A stretch of 11,635 bases of DNA from an uncultured Lentisphaeria bacterium (GCA_913042885.1 CAJWLW010000135.1:1-11635); one strand, 5' to 3'. Positions 1 to 7,596 are shown, numbered from the stretch's first letter. Translations and numbers: made by a program. The notes: generated by a model not told the origin, from the letters alone.

Positions 1-1064
1 ATCGTGGAGTAGCAGGAGCCCATCTCTCTGCCAATCGTTGCCACCTGCCATGACTCGCCCGTGCCATCCTCACTGATCGCCAATCTGATAAGCCCTTGCC
101 CCGGGTACTTCCAGCGCTCGTGGTCACTGCGCAAACGCGACCAGCCCTCGGGAAACCGTTTGCCATAGCTGACCGCCACCCGGCCGTCCTGGAGTTGCAA
201 AAGGCAGGGATCACAGCCGCGATCGAGTCCTGTGTACGCCGGCTCGGACCAACTGGCGCCGCCATCGTTGCTCCACGACGCGTACATCGGCGTGTAGTGC
301 CCGGTTCGCATCAGGCAGAGCAACCGGCCGTCGTTCAGTTGTATCATCGTGGGTTCACCGAAGCCCTCACCCACCGGATCGCCTGCTTGTGAAACCGCTA
401 TGGTCGAGAGGAATTCCCAGCTCACCCCCTGGTCGAGAGAGATGACGACGACTGACCGGCCCCGGTAGCGACTTTCGGTTTTGCTCCATTCGTCGTTGGG
501 CTGTTCTGTGTCATCTGCCAGGTTGCCTTCCAGCGTAGCAAGCAGGGCGCCATCATTTCTTTGCACGATGCTGCGGTGGACGTAAAGCCCATACCATTCA
601 CCGGGAAACTGCTCACGCGGGCCGGGGCCGCTCTCTATGTGCAACGTCGCCTGCCCTTCCACGGCACCGAGCGGTTCTTCGCCACGCCAGGTCCGGACGC
701 TATAACGCCCCGGCGCCTCGAAGTTCACGAGCGCATCAAGCGCGAGGAACATCCCGGACGTGCTGAAGACTGCTCCTTCGGGCACTGCAAGCATCTCATT
801 GAACGGCATCTTGTCTCGCTTGACGATGGTCTGCCCCGCATCCGTTGACTGCGATCCGGCGTGCAGGTAGATCGTGTCATCGGGACTTTGAAAGCAGGTT
901 ACCCAGCGGTTCAGACGCTGCCTGTCGACAAGCGATACGTGATCGCGGTCCAGCTGCCCCTGGGGATCATACTCCCGGAGCTCCCCGATATGGTCGATAA
1001 TCGGGTTCTCTACATTCATAAGCCTATTCCGTTCATGCTCGGGCCACTTAGGTGCAACCGCCAT
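1..1064 (-). CDS. Sialidase-like Asp-box (BNR repeat) protein, partial, C-terminus off the left edge
   Basis: I translated the minus strand directly; the frame stays open for 354 codons to the window edge, so the 3' end is missing. Two clear Asp-boxes (S-x-D-x-G-x-x-W) fit the sialidase/BNR beta-propeller superfamily: SLDQGVSW (residues 209-216) and SNDGGASW (265-272). A third, imperfect one (SEDGTGESW, 331-339) follows. R164, in a stretch followed by NDGALLAT, sits where sialidases carry the first arginine of the substrate triad. A GEPTM...NDGRLLCLMRTG block (237-255) is typical of these propellers. The first ~150 residues are not a recognisable blade region. No signal peptide is seen, so it may act in the cytoplasm or start elsewhere. 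An in-frame TGA three codons before the ATG at 1064 bounds the frame. M16 is an alternative start; neither has a strong Shine-Dalgarno. It lies 22 bp behind the PIG-L gene, suggesting co-transcription. True substrate (sialic acid or another sugar) is unknown. Confidence 0.82.
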   Translation of the reverse strand, partial: MAVAPKWPEHERNRLMNVENPIIDHIGELREYDPQGQLDRDHVSLVDRQRLNRWVTCFQSPDDTIYLHAGSQSTDAGQTIVKRDKMPFNEMLAVPEGAVFSTSGMFLALDALVNFEAPGRYSVRTWRGEEPLGAVEGQATLHIESGPGPREQFPGEWYGLYVHRSIVQRNDGALLATLEGNLADDTEQPNDEWSKTESRYRGRSVVVISLDQGVSWEFLSTIAVSQAGDPVGEGFGEPTMIQLNDGRLLCLMRTGHYTPMYASWSNDGGASWSEPAYTGLDRGCDPCLLQLQDGRVAVSYGKRFPEGWSRLRSDHERWKYPGQGLIRLAISEDGTGESWQVATIGREMGSCYST

Positions 1065-1086
1065 CCCGGGTCACCGCGAAGGAGAA

Positions 1087-1953
1087 TCAGTCCACTTTTA
1101 TCCTGACGGACGATCTTTCGATTATTTCGTGGTCCGATGAACGGGCCAGTTGCAGCGCGTAGTCGGTCAGCGGCAGGTAGTAGTGGGTTTCAGAGCTGTT
1201 GCGGATGAAGGCCTCGGCGTACGGGACGTGGCCGCTCATGCCGAAGGAACCGTCGCTGGTTTCGATGCGCTTGCGGGCGTAGGCGCCGCCATAACCCTGG
1301 CTGACCAGGCAGTCGAGGGAGGCCAGCTTTTGCTCGACACAGTCGCTGATGTCGATGAATACTTCGTTGTAATATCCGCCCTGGGCATCCCAGACACTGG
1401 ATGGTAGCGGGGCGCCGCCCTCGCCGAAGAAGAAGGTCTGGGCGACGCGGTGCGGAGGCGACGCGTCCCCCGGATCGACTCCGGTGGCCAGGTCGATGGC
1501 GTTCAGGGTGATCTGGCCGGCGGTGGCGTGGGGGTTGGTGAAGGTGTCCCCCTCGCGGGGGAAGTGGGTCAGGACGATGTCGGGTTTGAGTTGGCGGATC
1601 AGCCGGGCCAGACGGGTGACGTTTTCCTCGGTCCGCATCAGGAACCGGTCGTCCTCGTCGAAGAAGTGGATGTTCCCAAACCCGAGGATGCCGCAGGCCT
1701 TGCGGACCTCCTCCTTCTTGATCTGGGCCCGTTCCTCCATCATCCGCTCCAGATCTCCAGCCTCCGGCACGCGTTCGCTCTTGAACAGGTCGTTGCTGAT
1801 GACTTTGTCGTGCACCCGGGCACCGTGAGTGAGAACGACACAGCCTACCCAGTCACCCTTCTTGGCGTGGTGGGCCATGGTGCCGCCCGACTGATCGAAG
1901 ACGTCGGCGGGGTGAGCACCGATCGATAGGAGTCTCAAAGGGTCGTCTGCCAT
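1087..1953 (-). CDS. PIG-L/LmbE family (N-acetylglucosaminyl deacetylase-like) protein
   Basis: This encodes 288 residues, about the usual length for PIG-L/MshB/BshB zinc deacetylases, which remove acetyl groups from GlcNAc-type substrates. The family's first zinc motif appears as GAHPAD (residues 12-17), followed by QSGGT, and the distal motif as NPHATAG (140-146). H14, D17 and H142 align with the three zinc ligands of MshB (H13, D16, H147). The residue aligned with the catalytic base (MshB D15) is Ala16, and the position of MshB H144 is Thr139, so classic chemistry is doubtful. The start at 1953 is chosen because GAGGAA lies about seven bases upstream and the GAHPAD strand then begins close to the N-terminus, as in relatives. 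A longer in-frame version from 2016 would begin with GTG without such support. No signal peptide: cytoplasmic. It is the first gene of a probable two-gene unit with the sialidase-like gene and is divergent from the MBL gene. The family assignment is firm; the substrate is unknown. Confidence 0.88.
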   Translation of the reverse strand: MADDPLRLLSIGAHPADVFDQSGGTMAHHAKKGDWVGCVVLTHGARVHDKVISNDLFKSERVPEAGDLERMMEERAQIKKEEVRKACGILGFGNIHFFDEDDRFLMRTEENVTRLARLIRQLKPDIVLTHFPREGDTFTNPHATAGQITLNAIDLATGVDPGDASPPHRVAQTFFFGEGGAPLPSSVWDAQGGYYNEVFIDISDCVEQKLASLDCLVSQGYGGAYARKRIETSDGSFGMSGHVPYAEAFIRNSSETHYYLPLTDYALQLARSSDHEIIERSSVRIKVD

Positions 1954-2143
1954 TTTGTGTTCCTCAACGATTTTGAGTTTTGTAGTAATTGTGCCGGCGC
2001 TGTGTCGCGGGCACACACAGCCGGATCAAGCCAATTCCCCCGGAAGCGTGAGATCAAACTGCTCATGTGCATCGGTTGCGCAATGCGCACTTCCACTTTA
2101 CCTTCCAAAGTTTAAGAATCGAATGACTAACCACGGTGAATAA
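1954..2143. promoter_or_regulatory. Divergent intergenic region between the PIG-L and MBL genes
   Basis: These 190 bp must hold the promoters for both flanking, divergently transcribed genes. I see an inverted repeat (1994-2024) and an 8-bp palindrome TTGCGCAA at 2076-2083, embedded in TGCGCA-A-TGCGCA. I could not pick a convincing sigma70 -35/-10 pair for either direction. For the MBL gene, GGTGA sits a few bases before the ATG at 2144 and could pair with the 16S tail. The PIG-L side has GAGGAA just upstream of its ATG. That the region is regulatory follows from gene orientation; no regulator is identified. Confidence 0.6.
1994..2024. promoter_or_regulatory. Inverted repeat / hairpin in the divergent intergenic region
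   Basis: GCTGTGT at 1999-2005 is complementary to ACACAGC at 2015-2021, with a 9-nt loop. Outer CCG (1994-1996) can pair with CGG (2022-2024) across a 2-nt bulge. There is no T-run on either side, so it does not look like an intrinsic terminator. It lies 41 bp upstream of the PIG-L start and 119 bp upstream of the MBL start. A protein-binding operator or a structured 5' leader of the PIG-L transcript are both possible. Confidence 0.4.
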
Positions 2144-4024
2144 ATGACTTGGGAACCACTCACAAATCAAATCTGGCAATTCCCCGACAGCTGTGTTGTC
2201 TATGCGTTCCGGGCGCCAACCGGCTGGCTCGTGGTCAACGCCGGCTCGGGCGATGCGGCCGGGCATTTTTCCGAACTGCCCGAAAGCGGCGATTTGCCCG
2301 TTTCAGTCGTCCTCACCCACCACTTTCGCGACCACACGGACGGTGCCCGCGCTTTCAGCGCTGCCGGGGCAGAAGTCTGGGCGCCGTATTGGGAACAGGA
2401 ATACCTGCTGGACCCGGCGCAGCATTTCAGCGAGCGTCAGACCTGGAACTCGTATGACAACCGCTGGGACCGATTCAGTCCTGTTTTTCCGGTGCCGGTC
2501 GATCATTGGCTGATGGATTACGCGACGCATGAAATTGCCGGCGCCAAAGTCAAGGTTGTGCCTGCAGCGGGTGTCACAAACGGTGCGGTCTCACTCGTTG
2601 TGGAGATCGGCGAGGAGCGTATCGGCTTTGTCGGAGAAACGATCCACTCGCCGGGTAAGATCGCGCGGATTGCGCCGCTGCAATACAATTACAATGATTT
2701 CGAAGGCAGCCGCAACCTGTGGTTCAGCTGCGAGCGGCTGATGGCGGAAAAGCTCGATCGCCTGCTGCCGAGCCTCGGGACGCCAATGGACGATCCAACT
2801 GCCGCGCTGACTGCCTTGCGCACCAATATGCGCGCCCTCGAGGGCATTCAGCCAGGCGTGTCGGACGGGTACGATGATCCGCAGGAAGACGATCTCGAGG
2901 AGTTTATTCCGGGGCGCCTGTATTTATCATCGAATTCAATTTGCAGCACGCATTTCCTGATCAGCGGCAGCGGCCGGGTTCTGGCCATCGACTACGGTTA
3001 CAATTCCCGTGACTACACCAGCCCCCAGAAACAACATCTGTCGAACCGTCGCCCGACATTGCATGGCATGAAAGGACTGGAACAGCGGTTCGGTAAAACA
3101 ACGGTCGATGCGGTGCTGGTGAGCCACTTCCATGACGACCACGTCAACGGCATCCCGATGCTGCAGCGGCTGTTCGGTACCGAGGTCCTGGCCGCGGAAC
3201 ATTTCTCCGACATTCTCGAGCGCCCGGCGCGCTACGACCGCCCGTGCCTCTGGCACGAACCGATCACGGTCGACCGAAAACTGCCTTGCGGTGAAGCGGT
3301 GACCTGGGAGGATTTTACCATCACACTCCATCCGATGTCCGGACATACCCGTTTCGCAACGCTGATCTGTATGGAGTTCGACGACGTACGGCTGGTGCAC
3401 ACCGGTGACCAGATCTTTTTCAGGGGCGACAAGGCAAGCGGTCTCTGGCTGGACAAGGCTTTCGGGCCGAAGGCGCGCATGTTCACCAACCACGTGTACA
3501 AGAACGGCCTGGACATGGGCTGTTATCGGGATACCTCGGAACACCTGCAGAACTTCCAACCGAACTGGGTGATTACCGGCCACACGAAACCGTACGAAGT
3601 CCCCGAGGGCTGGTTCGAGGAAATCACGCGCGGCGCCGCTGCATTCGATGATGTCCACGCGGCAATCATGCCGCTGGCCGACGACGACGTGCACTTCGGC
3701 CCGGAATCACAGGCCGCCAAGTTGAAGCCGTACCGGGTGCGACAGGACGGCGCCGGACCGATCGAGTTCGAAGGGTGGGTGATCAATCCTTTCGCCACCG
3801 CCCGGACAGCGGTCCTGCGGGTGACGGGACCGGACGGCTGGGAGAGCGACGAGGTACAGCTGGCGCTCGAGCCGCGTCAGCAACGGGATTTCAACATCGT
3901 GCTGCGGCCGCCGCCGGGCACCGTCTGTCGACGGCAGCCCGTTGCCCTTGAACTGACCGTTGGCGACCGGCCATTCGGTCAAGTGACCGAAGCGCTGGTC
4001 ACTATCGGGTGCCCGCGGTTCTGA
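2144..4024 (+). CDS. Tandem metallo-beta-lactamase-fold protein with C-terminal beta-sandwich
   Basis: This 626-residue protein carries two MBL-fold units. The first (~10-215) has a corrupted metal motif, THHFRDH at 58-64, with Phe61 where the second His of HxHxDH belongs. Later ligand positions read GVTNG (Val144 for His) and GE (Glu165 for Asp). The second unit (~255-500) has SHFHDDH (327-333), SGH (399-401), HTGDQ (419-423) and TGH (478-480), giving a full dinuclear set of H328, H330, D332, H333, H401, D422 and H480. So the second unit is probably the hydrolase and the first a structural or substrate-shaping domain. Residues ~522-625 look like an Ig-like/NEW3-type beta-sandwich (EGWVINPF onward). 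No signal peptide or membrane segment is visible. GGTGA precedes the ATG. It is divergent from PIG-L and its stop is 15 bp from that of the convergent FG-GAP gene. MBL folds hydrolyse many esters, thioesters and lactams; the substrate here is unknown. Confidence 0.87.
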   Translation: MTWEPLTNQIWQFPDSCVVYAFRAPTGWLVVNAGSGDAAGHFSELPESGDLPVSVVLTHHFRDHTDGARAFSAAGAEVWAPYWEQEYLLDPAQHFSERQTWNSYDNRWDRFSPVFPVPVDHWLMDYATHEIAGAKVKVVPAAGVTNGAVSLVVEIGEERIGFVGETIHSPGKIARIAPLQYNYNDFEGSRNLWFSCERLMAEKLDRLLPSLGTPMDDPTAALTALRTNMRALEGIQPGVSDGYDDPQEDDLEEFIPGRLYLSSNSICSTHFLISGSGRVLAIDYGYNSRDYTSPQKQHLSNRRPTLHGMKGLEQRFGKTTVDAVLVSHFHDDHVNGIPMLQRLFGTEVLAAEHFSDILERPARYDRPCLWHEPITVDRKLPCGEAVTWEDFTITLHPMSGHTRFATLICMEFDDVRLVHTGDQIFFRGDKASGLWLDKAFGPKARMFTNHVYKNGLDMGCYRDTSEHLQNFQPNWVITGHTKPYEVPEGWFEEITRGAAAFDDVHAAIMPLADDDVHFGPESQAAKLKPYRVRQDGAGPIEFEGWVINPFATARTAVLRVTGPDGWESDEVQLALEPRQQRDFNIVLRPPPGTVCRRQPVALELTVGDRPFGQVTEALVTIGCPRF

Positions 4025-4039
4025 GGGAAGGCACGGCAA

Positions 4040-5458
4040 TCATTCCACGTCCATGGTCACGCTGACCACGGTGTTGACCTTGGCGGTCACCAGCTGCTTC
4101 GCCTTGGTGTAGGGCCAGGAGATCTCGAGCTCCACCGGAGCCTCGTGTGTGCCCAGGCCAAAGTGCAGCGTCAGGTCGTTCATGTTCCCCTGGCCGGTGG
4201 AGCTCTCGACCTGGCGCATCAGGGTCCTGTCGCCCAGCTTGAGACGAACCTGTGCACCGATGGCGGCGCGATTGACCTTGCCGACGGCTTCCAGCCTGAC
4301 TTTCAGCCAGTTGCCATTTGCGCCGTTGTTGCGACGCAGCCCCCCACCGGTCATCAGGTCGAGGTCGCCGTCGTTGTCGTAATCGGCCCAGGCGCCCTGA
4401 TAAGTCGACGACATACCACCGAGCCCGGCCTCGCCGGTGACATCGACGAAGTTCCAGTTGCCTTCGTTGCGGTACATCCTGGCATGGTTGTGCCCGTACA
4501 CAGTGGTGAAATAAAGATCGAGGTCCCCGTCATTGTCGTAGTCGCCAAGCGCCGGCGACGCGTAGGACTCCTGGTAGCCAACGCCGCAGGTGCCTTTCTT
4601 CTCGAAGGCGTAATTTTTTTCCGGGCCCAGGTTCCGGTAGAACCGCGATTGGGGCTGGCCGCCATGCGCGAAGTTACCGACGAACAGGTCGATCAGTCCA
4701 TCGTTGTCGATGTCGCCCCAGGCTGAGCCGATCGTGTGTGAACCTTCGCCGAGCACGCCGGCCTCGACGGAGGCGAAGTCAAAGCCGCCGGCCTGCCCCG
4801 GGCCTTTGGCGTTGCGCCACAGAATGTTGCCCCTGAGCCGGTAGTTGGAGACGAACAGGTCAGTCGCGCCATCGTTATTGTAGTCGGCTGCCGTGACGCC
4901 GCGCGCCTGGTAGGCGTTTTCGGTTGTCCAGGTCGTCAGGACAAACTCGCGCCCGCCCTTGTTCATGAAGATCGCATCGGGATAATGGTCGACCACACCC
5001 CAATTCTCGTAACCACCGGCATAGATATCGACAAAACCGTCGCCGTCGATGTCCAGGCAGGCAGAACCCAGGCTGACGGCCATCGGACGATCGGGCATCC
5101 CCACCGTGGTGAACGTGCCGTCGCCAGAGCCGAAGTTGGCTACCCCGGAGCTCGTGTCGAAGAAATCGAGGTGGCCGTCGTTGTCGAAATCACACCAGCT
5201 GTTCATGCTGCCAGCGGGCCCGACGTTGACGAATTTCTTGCCTTCCACATTGCGCCACAGCCCGCCAGCCTGCACGTCGGTCCAGCCGTCCTTGTCGAAG
5301 TCGACCCACGACACCTGCCCGCCTGTGTTGCCCAGGCCGACAGCGGCGCTGACATCCTCAAAAGTGACCTGCGCCTCGGCGGTGAGCAGGAAAGCGCCCG
5401 AAAGAAAAACGACGATTAAACCGCCGATCGAATGATTGTTTGTGGCGTTGAAGAACAT
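4040..5458 (-). CDS. Secreted FG-GAP/VCBS repeat protein with C-terminal ASPIC/UnbV domain (CRTAC1-like)
   Basis: The 472-residue product begins with a signal peptide: a hydrophobic stretch at ~11-26 with a likely cleavage after AEA (residues 27-29). The mature part holds seven calcium-binding-type DxDxDGxxD loops at residues 53-61, 90-98, 136-144, 192-200 (DYNNDGATD), 249-257, 306-314 and 359-367, as in FG-GAP/VCBS beta-propellers. The loop count suggests a seven-bladed propeller. Residues ~398-470 (NRAAIGAQV, then LHFGLG, then LEISWP) match the ASPIC/UnbV domain that closes CRTAC1-type proteins. Relatives are exported and thought to bind ligands or mediate adhesion, with no defined catalysis. 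GGGGA lies a few bases before the ATG. The gene is alone on its strand between the convergent MBL gene and a 238 bp gap. Family assignment is secure, but its role in this locus is not known. Confidence 0.92.
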   Translation of the reverse strand: MFFNATNNHSIGGLIVVFLSGAFLLTAEAQVTFEDVSAAVGLGNTGGQVSWVDFDKDGWTDVQAGGLWRNVEGKKFVNVGPAGSMNSWCDFDNDGHLDFFDTSSGVANFGSGDGTFTTVGMPDRPMAVSLGSACLDIDGDGFVDIYAGGYENWGVVDHYPDAIFMNKGGREFVLTTWTTENAYQARGVTAADYNNDGATDLFVSNYRLRGNILWRNAKGPGQAGGFDFASVEAGVLGEGSHTIGSAWGDIDNDGLIDLFVGNFAHGGQPQSRFYRNLGPEKNYAFEKKGTCGVGYQESYASPALGDYDNDGDLDLYFTTVYGHNHARMYRNEGNWNFVDVTGEAGLGGMSSTYQGAWADYDNDGDLDLMTGGGLRRNNGANGNWLKVRLEAVGKVNRAAIGAQVRLKLGDRTLMRQVESSTGQGNMNDLTLHFGLGTHEAPVELEISWPYTKAKQLVTAKVNTVVSVTMDVE

Positions 5459-5696
5459 CTGATTCCCCTTGTTGAAGTTGTGACGTTGTGAAGAGACGGA
5501 GTTATGCAGCGTTGACAGTGTAATGTCAGAGAATCCTATATTCCAATCCTCCAGCTCGCCGATTCTCCATCAATCCATACAGGTTTACCCTGGAACCGAT
5601 GCGAATCAGTTCTGCTGATTGAGACGGCGTGGGCGGGTCTTGCCGCAGCCGCATGGAACCGCGATTCCAAATAGCGTTATCAGTGGCTTCACAGCA
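5459..5696. other. 238 bp intergenic region
   Basis: No coding sequence is supported here. It separates the end of the beta-helix gene from the start of the FG-GAP gene, both on the minus strand. Two short inverted repeats occur: TGGAA/TTCCA (5654-5669), just beyond the beta-helix stop, and AATCAG/CTGATT (5604-5620). Neither is followed by a T-run on the minus strand, so neither is a convincing intrinsic terminator. GAGAATC (5529-5535) and GATTCTC (5561-5567) form a further 7-bp inverted repeat around the possible promoter. Confidence 0.6.
5517..5546 (-). promoter_or_regulatory. Possible sigma70-like promoter for the FG-GAP gene
   Basis: On the minus strand TTGGAA (5541-5546) and TACACT (5517-5522) are spaced by 18 nt, each matching four of six consensus bases. 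The implied transcript would start about 50 nt before the ATG at 5458. The match is weak and found by eye. The inverted repeat GAGAATC/GATTCTC (arms 5529-5535 and 5561-5567) has one arm inside the spacer, which would suit an operator if the promoter is real. Confidence 0.25.
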
Positions 5697-7550
5697 TTAC
5701 TTTGCCGCCACCAGTTTGACTGATTTCCAGATGCCGCCGTAGTTTCCCCGGTCGCGCACGCGAACGGTCAGCACATTGGTCTCGCCGATCTTCACGGCAT
5801 CGCCCAGCGGAATCTCAAAACGCTGGTCCCAACCACCGTCGCCAATATCGTGCTCGCCGATCTGCTTATTGTTCAACCAGATCCAGGCCGATTCATCGAC
5901 AGCACCGAATGACAGGGCCAGGTCGCGCTCCGCGCCTTCCGCGGGCACGTCGAACGCGACGCGGTACCAGGCAATACCATCGAAGTGATGGCCCTGCGGC
6001 TCCCACCACTCGCCGATCTTGATCGGCTGCCACTGTGTCTTGTCGTAGACCGGGCCGCCCCACTCCTGTTTCTGTCCCTGGTCTTTGAAGTCGAGCCTGA
6101 ACCGCCAGGTCTTCGGCAGATCGGCGATAAAGTCGTGCGTCTCCCAGAGCTCGCCGAAGGTGGCCTCGTCGTCATATCCGGATATATCACCGGCACGCAG
6201 GTCGTTCGCCGGCTTGATGGTCCGCCCGGTGACATCCGCCGGGCCGGTATTACCGATCGTCGCACCGGTGATGCTGTCAACAACGAGCAGATTGACATTG
6301 ACACCGCGAGGCTCCGATGCCAGGCGGGCACCGTGCGTGTTGCGCACCGTGATCGTGCCTGTTATATCGTCGCCATAGTCGTTGCCCTCGAGGGTGATGA
6401 CCTGCACTGTCGGCGTCGTTTTTTCCTCATACACCGAACAGTTGACAAACTCGATGCTGCCCGTTCCTTTGGCCGATGGCTTGTGCATATTGAGCACGAC
6501 CGCGGTTCCCTGCGAGTTTATCCAGTTGCAGTTGACGAAGCGGATTTTCAAGTTGCCGACCGATACACCGTAAACATTGGCGCCGGCCTGTCCGGTGTTC
6601 TCGGACAGGCAGTTGATGAACTCTATCGTGCCTTCCGGGCCCTCATCGCCGGGCACACGCACGCACATGCCGCAATCGCCGCCCATGCCGGGTTGACTCA
6701 TCCGGGCGATACAGTTTTCAAAGCGAATCGAGACCGGCTCGCTCTCCTCGGACCTGAAATCATGCGGACGAACAAACATGCCGTGGCCGGCGTTGTTCTC
6801 GAACAGGCAGTTGCGGAAGACGCAATTGACCAATTTCTGTGACGGCCTGTCCGGCTCGTAGTCGACACCCGCCGACGGCCCTGTACCTTCCGTCCCCGTG
6901 AAGGTGCAATTCTCTACGAGCAGATTCTTGACGTCGGTCAGGCTGATCCCCTGCCGGTGGTTGTCGTAGGCGACGCAATCACGGATCACAATGTCCTCAG
7001 AACCATGAGCCGAGCCCGATCCAAAGTAGATTCCGTCCCCGCCGCTGCCCTCCATCCGCAGCCCTTCGAGGAGAATCCGCCTGGCTCCCTCGCCTTTCAT
7101 GACGTGTTTCCACTCCTCCTTTGGCGGATACGGCGGATTCCGGTAATCTTCTTTCCGCATCCGCAAAATGGTCCCGCTGCCGCGAATCGTGATATCCGAC
7201 TGTTCGATGATGGAGAAGAGGCAATCCCACCGCTCCTTGAATTCCCCCTTCTTCGCCAGCACCATGACGCCCGGCTCGAAGACCAGCTCGAGATGACTGC
7301 GAAGCATGATCGGACGAACAGTCCACGGCTCGCCCATGAATGGAACGATGACCTTCTTCGCCTTCGAATCGATGGCACCTTGCAACGCGTCTGTGGCATC
7401 CTCGCTGTCGAAGCCCCACCACGACGCATTCGCTGTCGTCAGTTCACCGGCCGCGACCTGCGCGACGGCTTCCGGGTTCTTCCCCTTGCCGGGAACAGCC
7501 CAGCATGCGGCTGCCACCATGATTCCGATGAGCGTTAGAATTGTCTTCAT
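5697..7550 (-). CDS. Secreted right-handed parallel beta-helix protein (pectate-lyase superfamily) with GH2-like C-terminal sandwich
   Basis: The 617-residue product starts with a signal peptide (MKTILTLIGIMVAAACWA, cleavage near residue 18). The start at 7550 is favoured over an in-frame one at 7682 because AGGAG lies ten bases upstream, the signal peptide then begins at Met1, and overlap with the upstream gene is avoided. Residues ~45-70 (GFDSEDATDALQGAID...VIVP) are the usual entry into pectate-lyase/polygalacturonase-type helices. From ~115 to 425 short strands repeat with NC steps (214-215, 242-243, 247-248, 279-280, 313-314, 340-341, 370-371), suggesting stacked Asn/Cys ladders in the helix core. 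Residues ~481-617 form a jelly-roll resembling the GH2 sugar-binding domain, ending GGIWKSVKL. The fold is clear. The activity (polysaccharide lyase, epimerase, glycosidase or binding only) is not, as I see no catalytic signature I can assign. It lies 46 bp behind the CBM9/TIM-barrel gene, so probably in its operon. Confidence 0.87.
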   Translation of the reverse strand: MKTILTLIGIMVAAACWAVPGKGKNPEAVAQVAAGELTTANASWWGFDSEDATDALQGAIDSKAKKVIVPFMGEPWTVRPIMLRSHLELVFEPGVMVLAKKGEFKERWDCLFSIIEQSDITIRGSGTILRMRKEDYRNPPYPPKEEWKHVMKGEGARRILLEGLRMEGSGGDGIYFGSGSAHGSEDIVIRDCVAYDNHRQGISLTDVKNLLVENCTFTGTEGTGPSAGVDYEPDRPSQKLVNCVFRNCLFENNAGHGMFVRPHDFRSEESEPVSIRFENCIARMSQPGMGGDCGMCVRVPGDEGPEGTIEFINCLSENTGQAGANVYGVSVGNLKIRFVNCNWINSQGTAVVLNMHKPSAKGTGSIEFVNCSVYEEKTTPTVQVITLEGNDYGDDITGTITVRNTHGARLASEPRGVNVNLLVVDSITGATIGNTGPADVTGRTIKPANDLRAGDISGYDDEATFGELWETHDFIADLPKTWRFRLDFKDQGQKQEWGGPVYDKTQWQPIKIGEWWEPQGHHFDGIAWYRVAFDVPAEGAERDLALSFGAVDESAWIWLNNKQIGEHDIGDGGWDQRFEIPLGDAVKIGETNVLTVRVRDRGNYGGIWKSVKLVAAK

Positions 7551-7596
7551 ATTGTCTGTCTCCTGGAGATTACGGGGTTCCCCGTTTTTGTTGAAA

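Noticed and set aside
1450..1929. 159-codon plus-strand ORF opposite the PIG-L gene
   Set aside because: Antisense shadow of a gene with clear family motifs; its valine/glycine-rich product has no recognisable features.
1954..2016. Longer N-terminus for the PIG-L protein starting at 2016
   Set aside because: It would start with GTG and adds 21 residues without family similarity; GAGGAA directly precedes the ATG at 1953.
2936..3694. 252-codon minus-strand ORF inside the MBL gene
   Set aside because: Antisense to the intact second MBL unit; valine/arginine-rich shadow composition and no domain.
4348..5302. Repeated GTCGTTGTCGTA-like units that could look like a repeat array or CRISPR
   Set aside because: They are the codons of the DxDxDGxxD calcium loops, irregularly spaced and degenerate, with no constant repeat length.
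5604..5620. AATCAG/CTGATT hairpin as a terminator for the beta-helix gene
   Set aside because: The stem is only six base pairs and no T-run follows on the minus strand.
5985..6842. 285-codon plus-strand ORF opposite the beta-helix gene
   Set aside because: Shadow of a gene with a signal peptide, Shine-Dalgarno and repeat structure; the opposite strand shows none of these.
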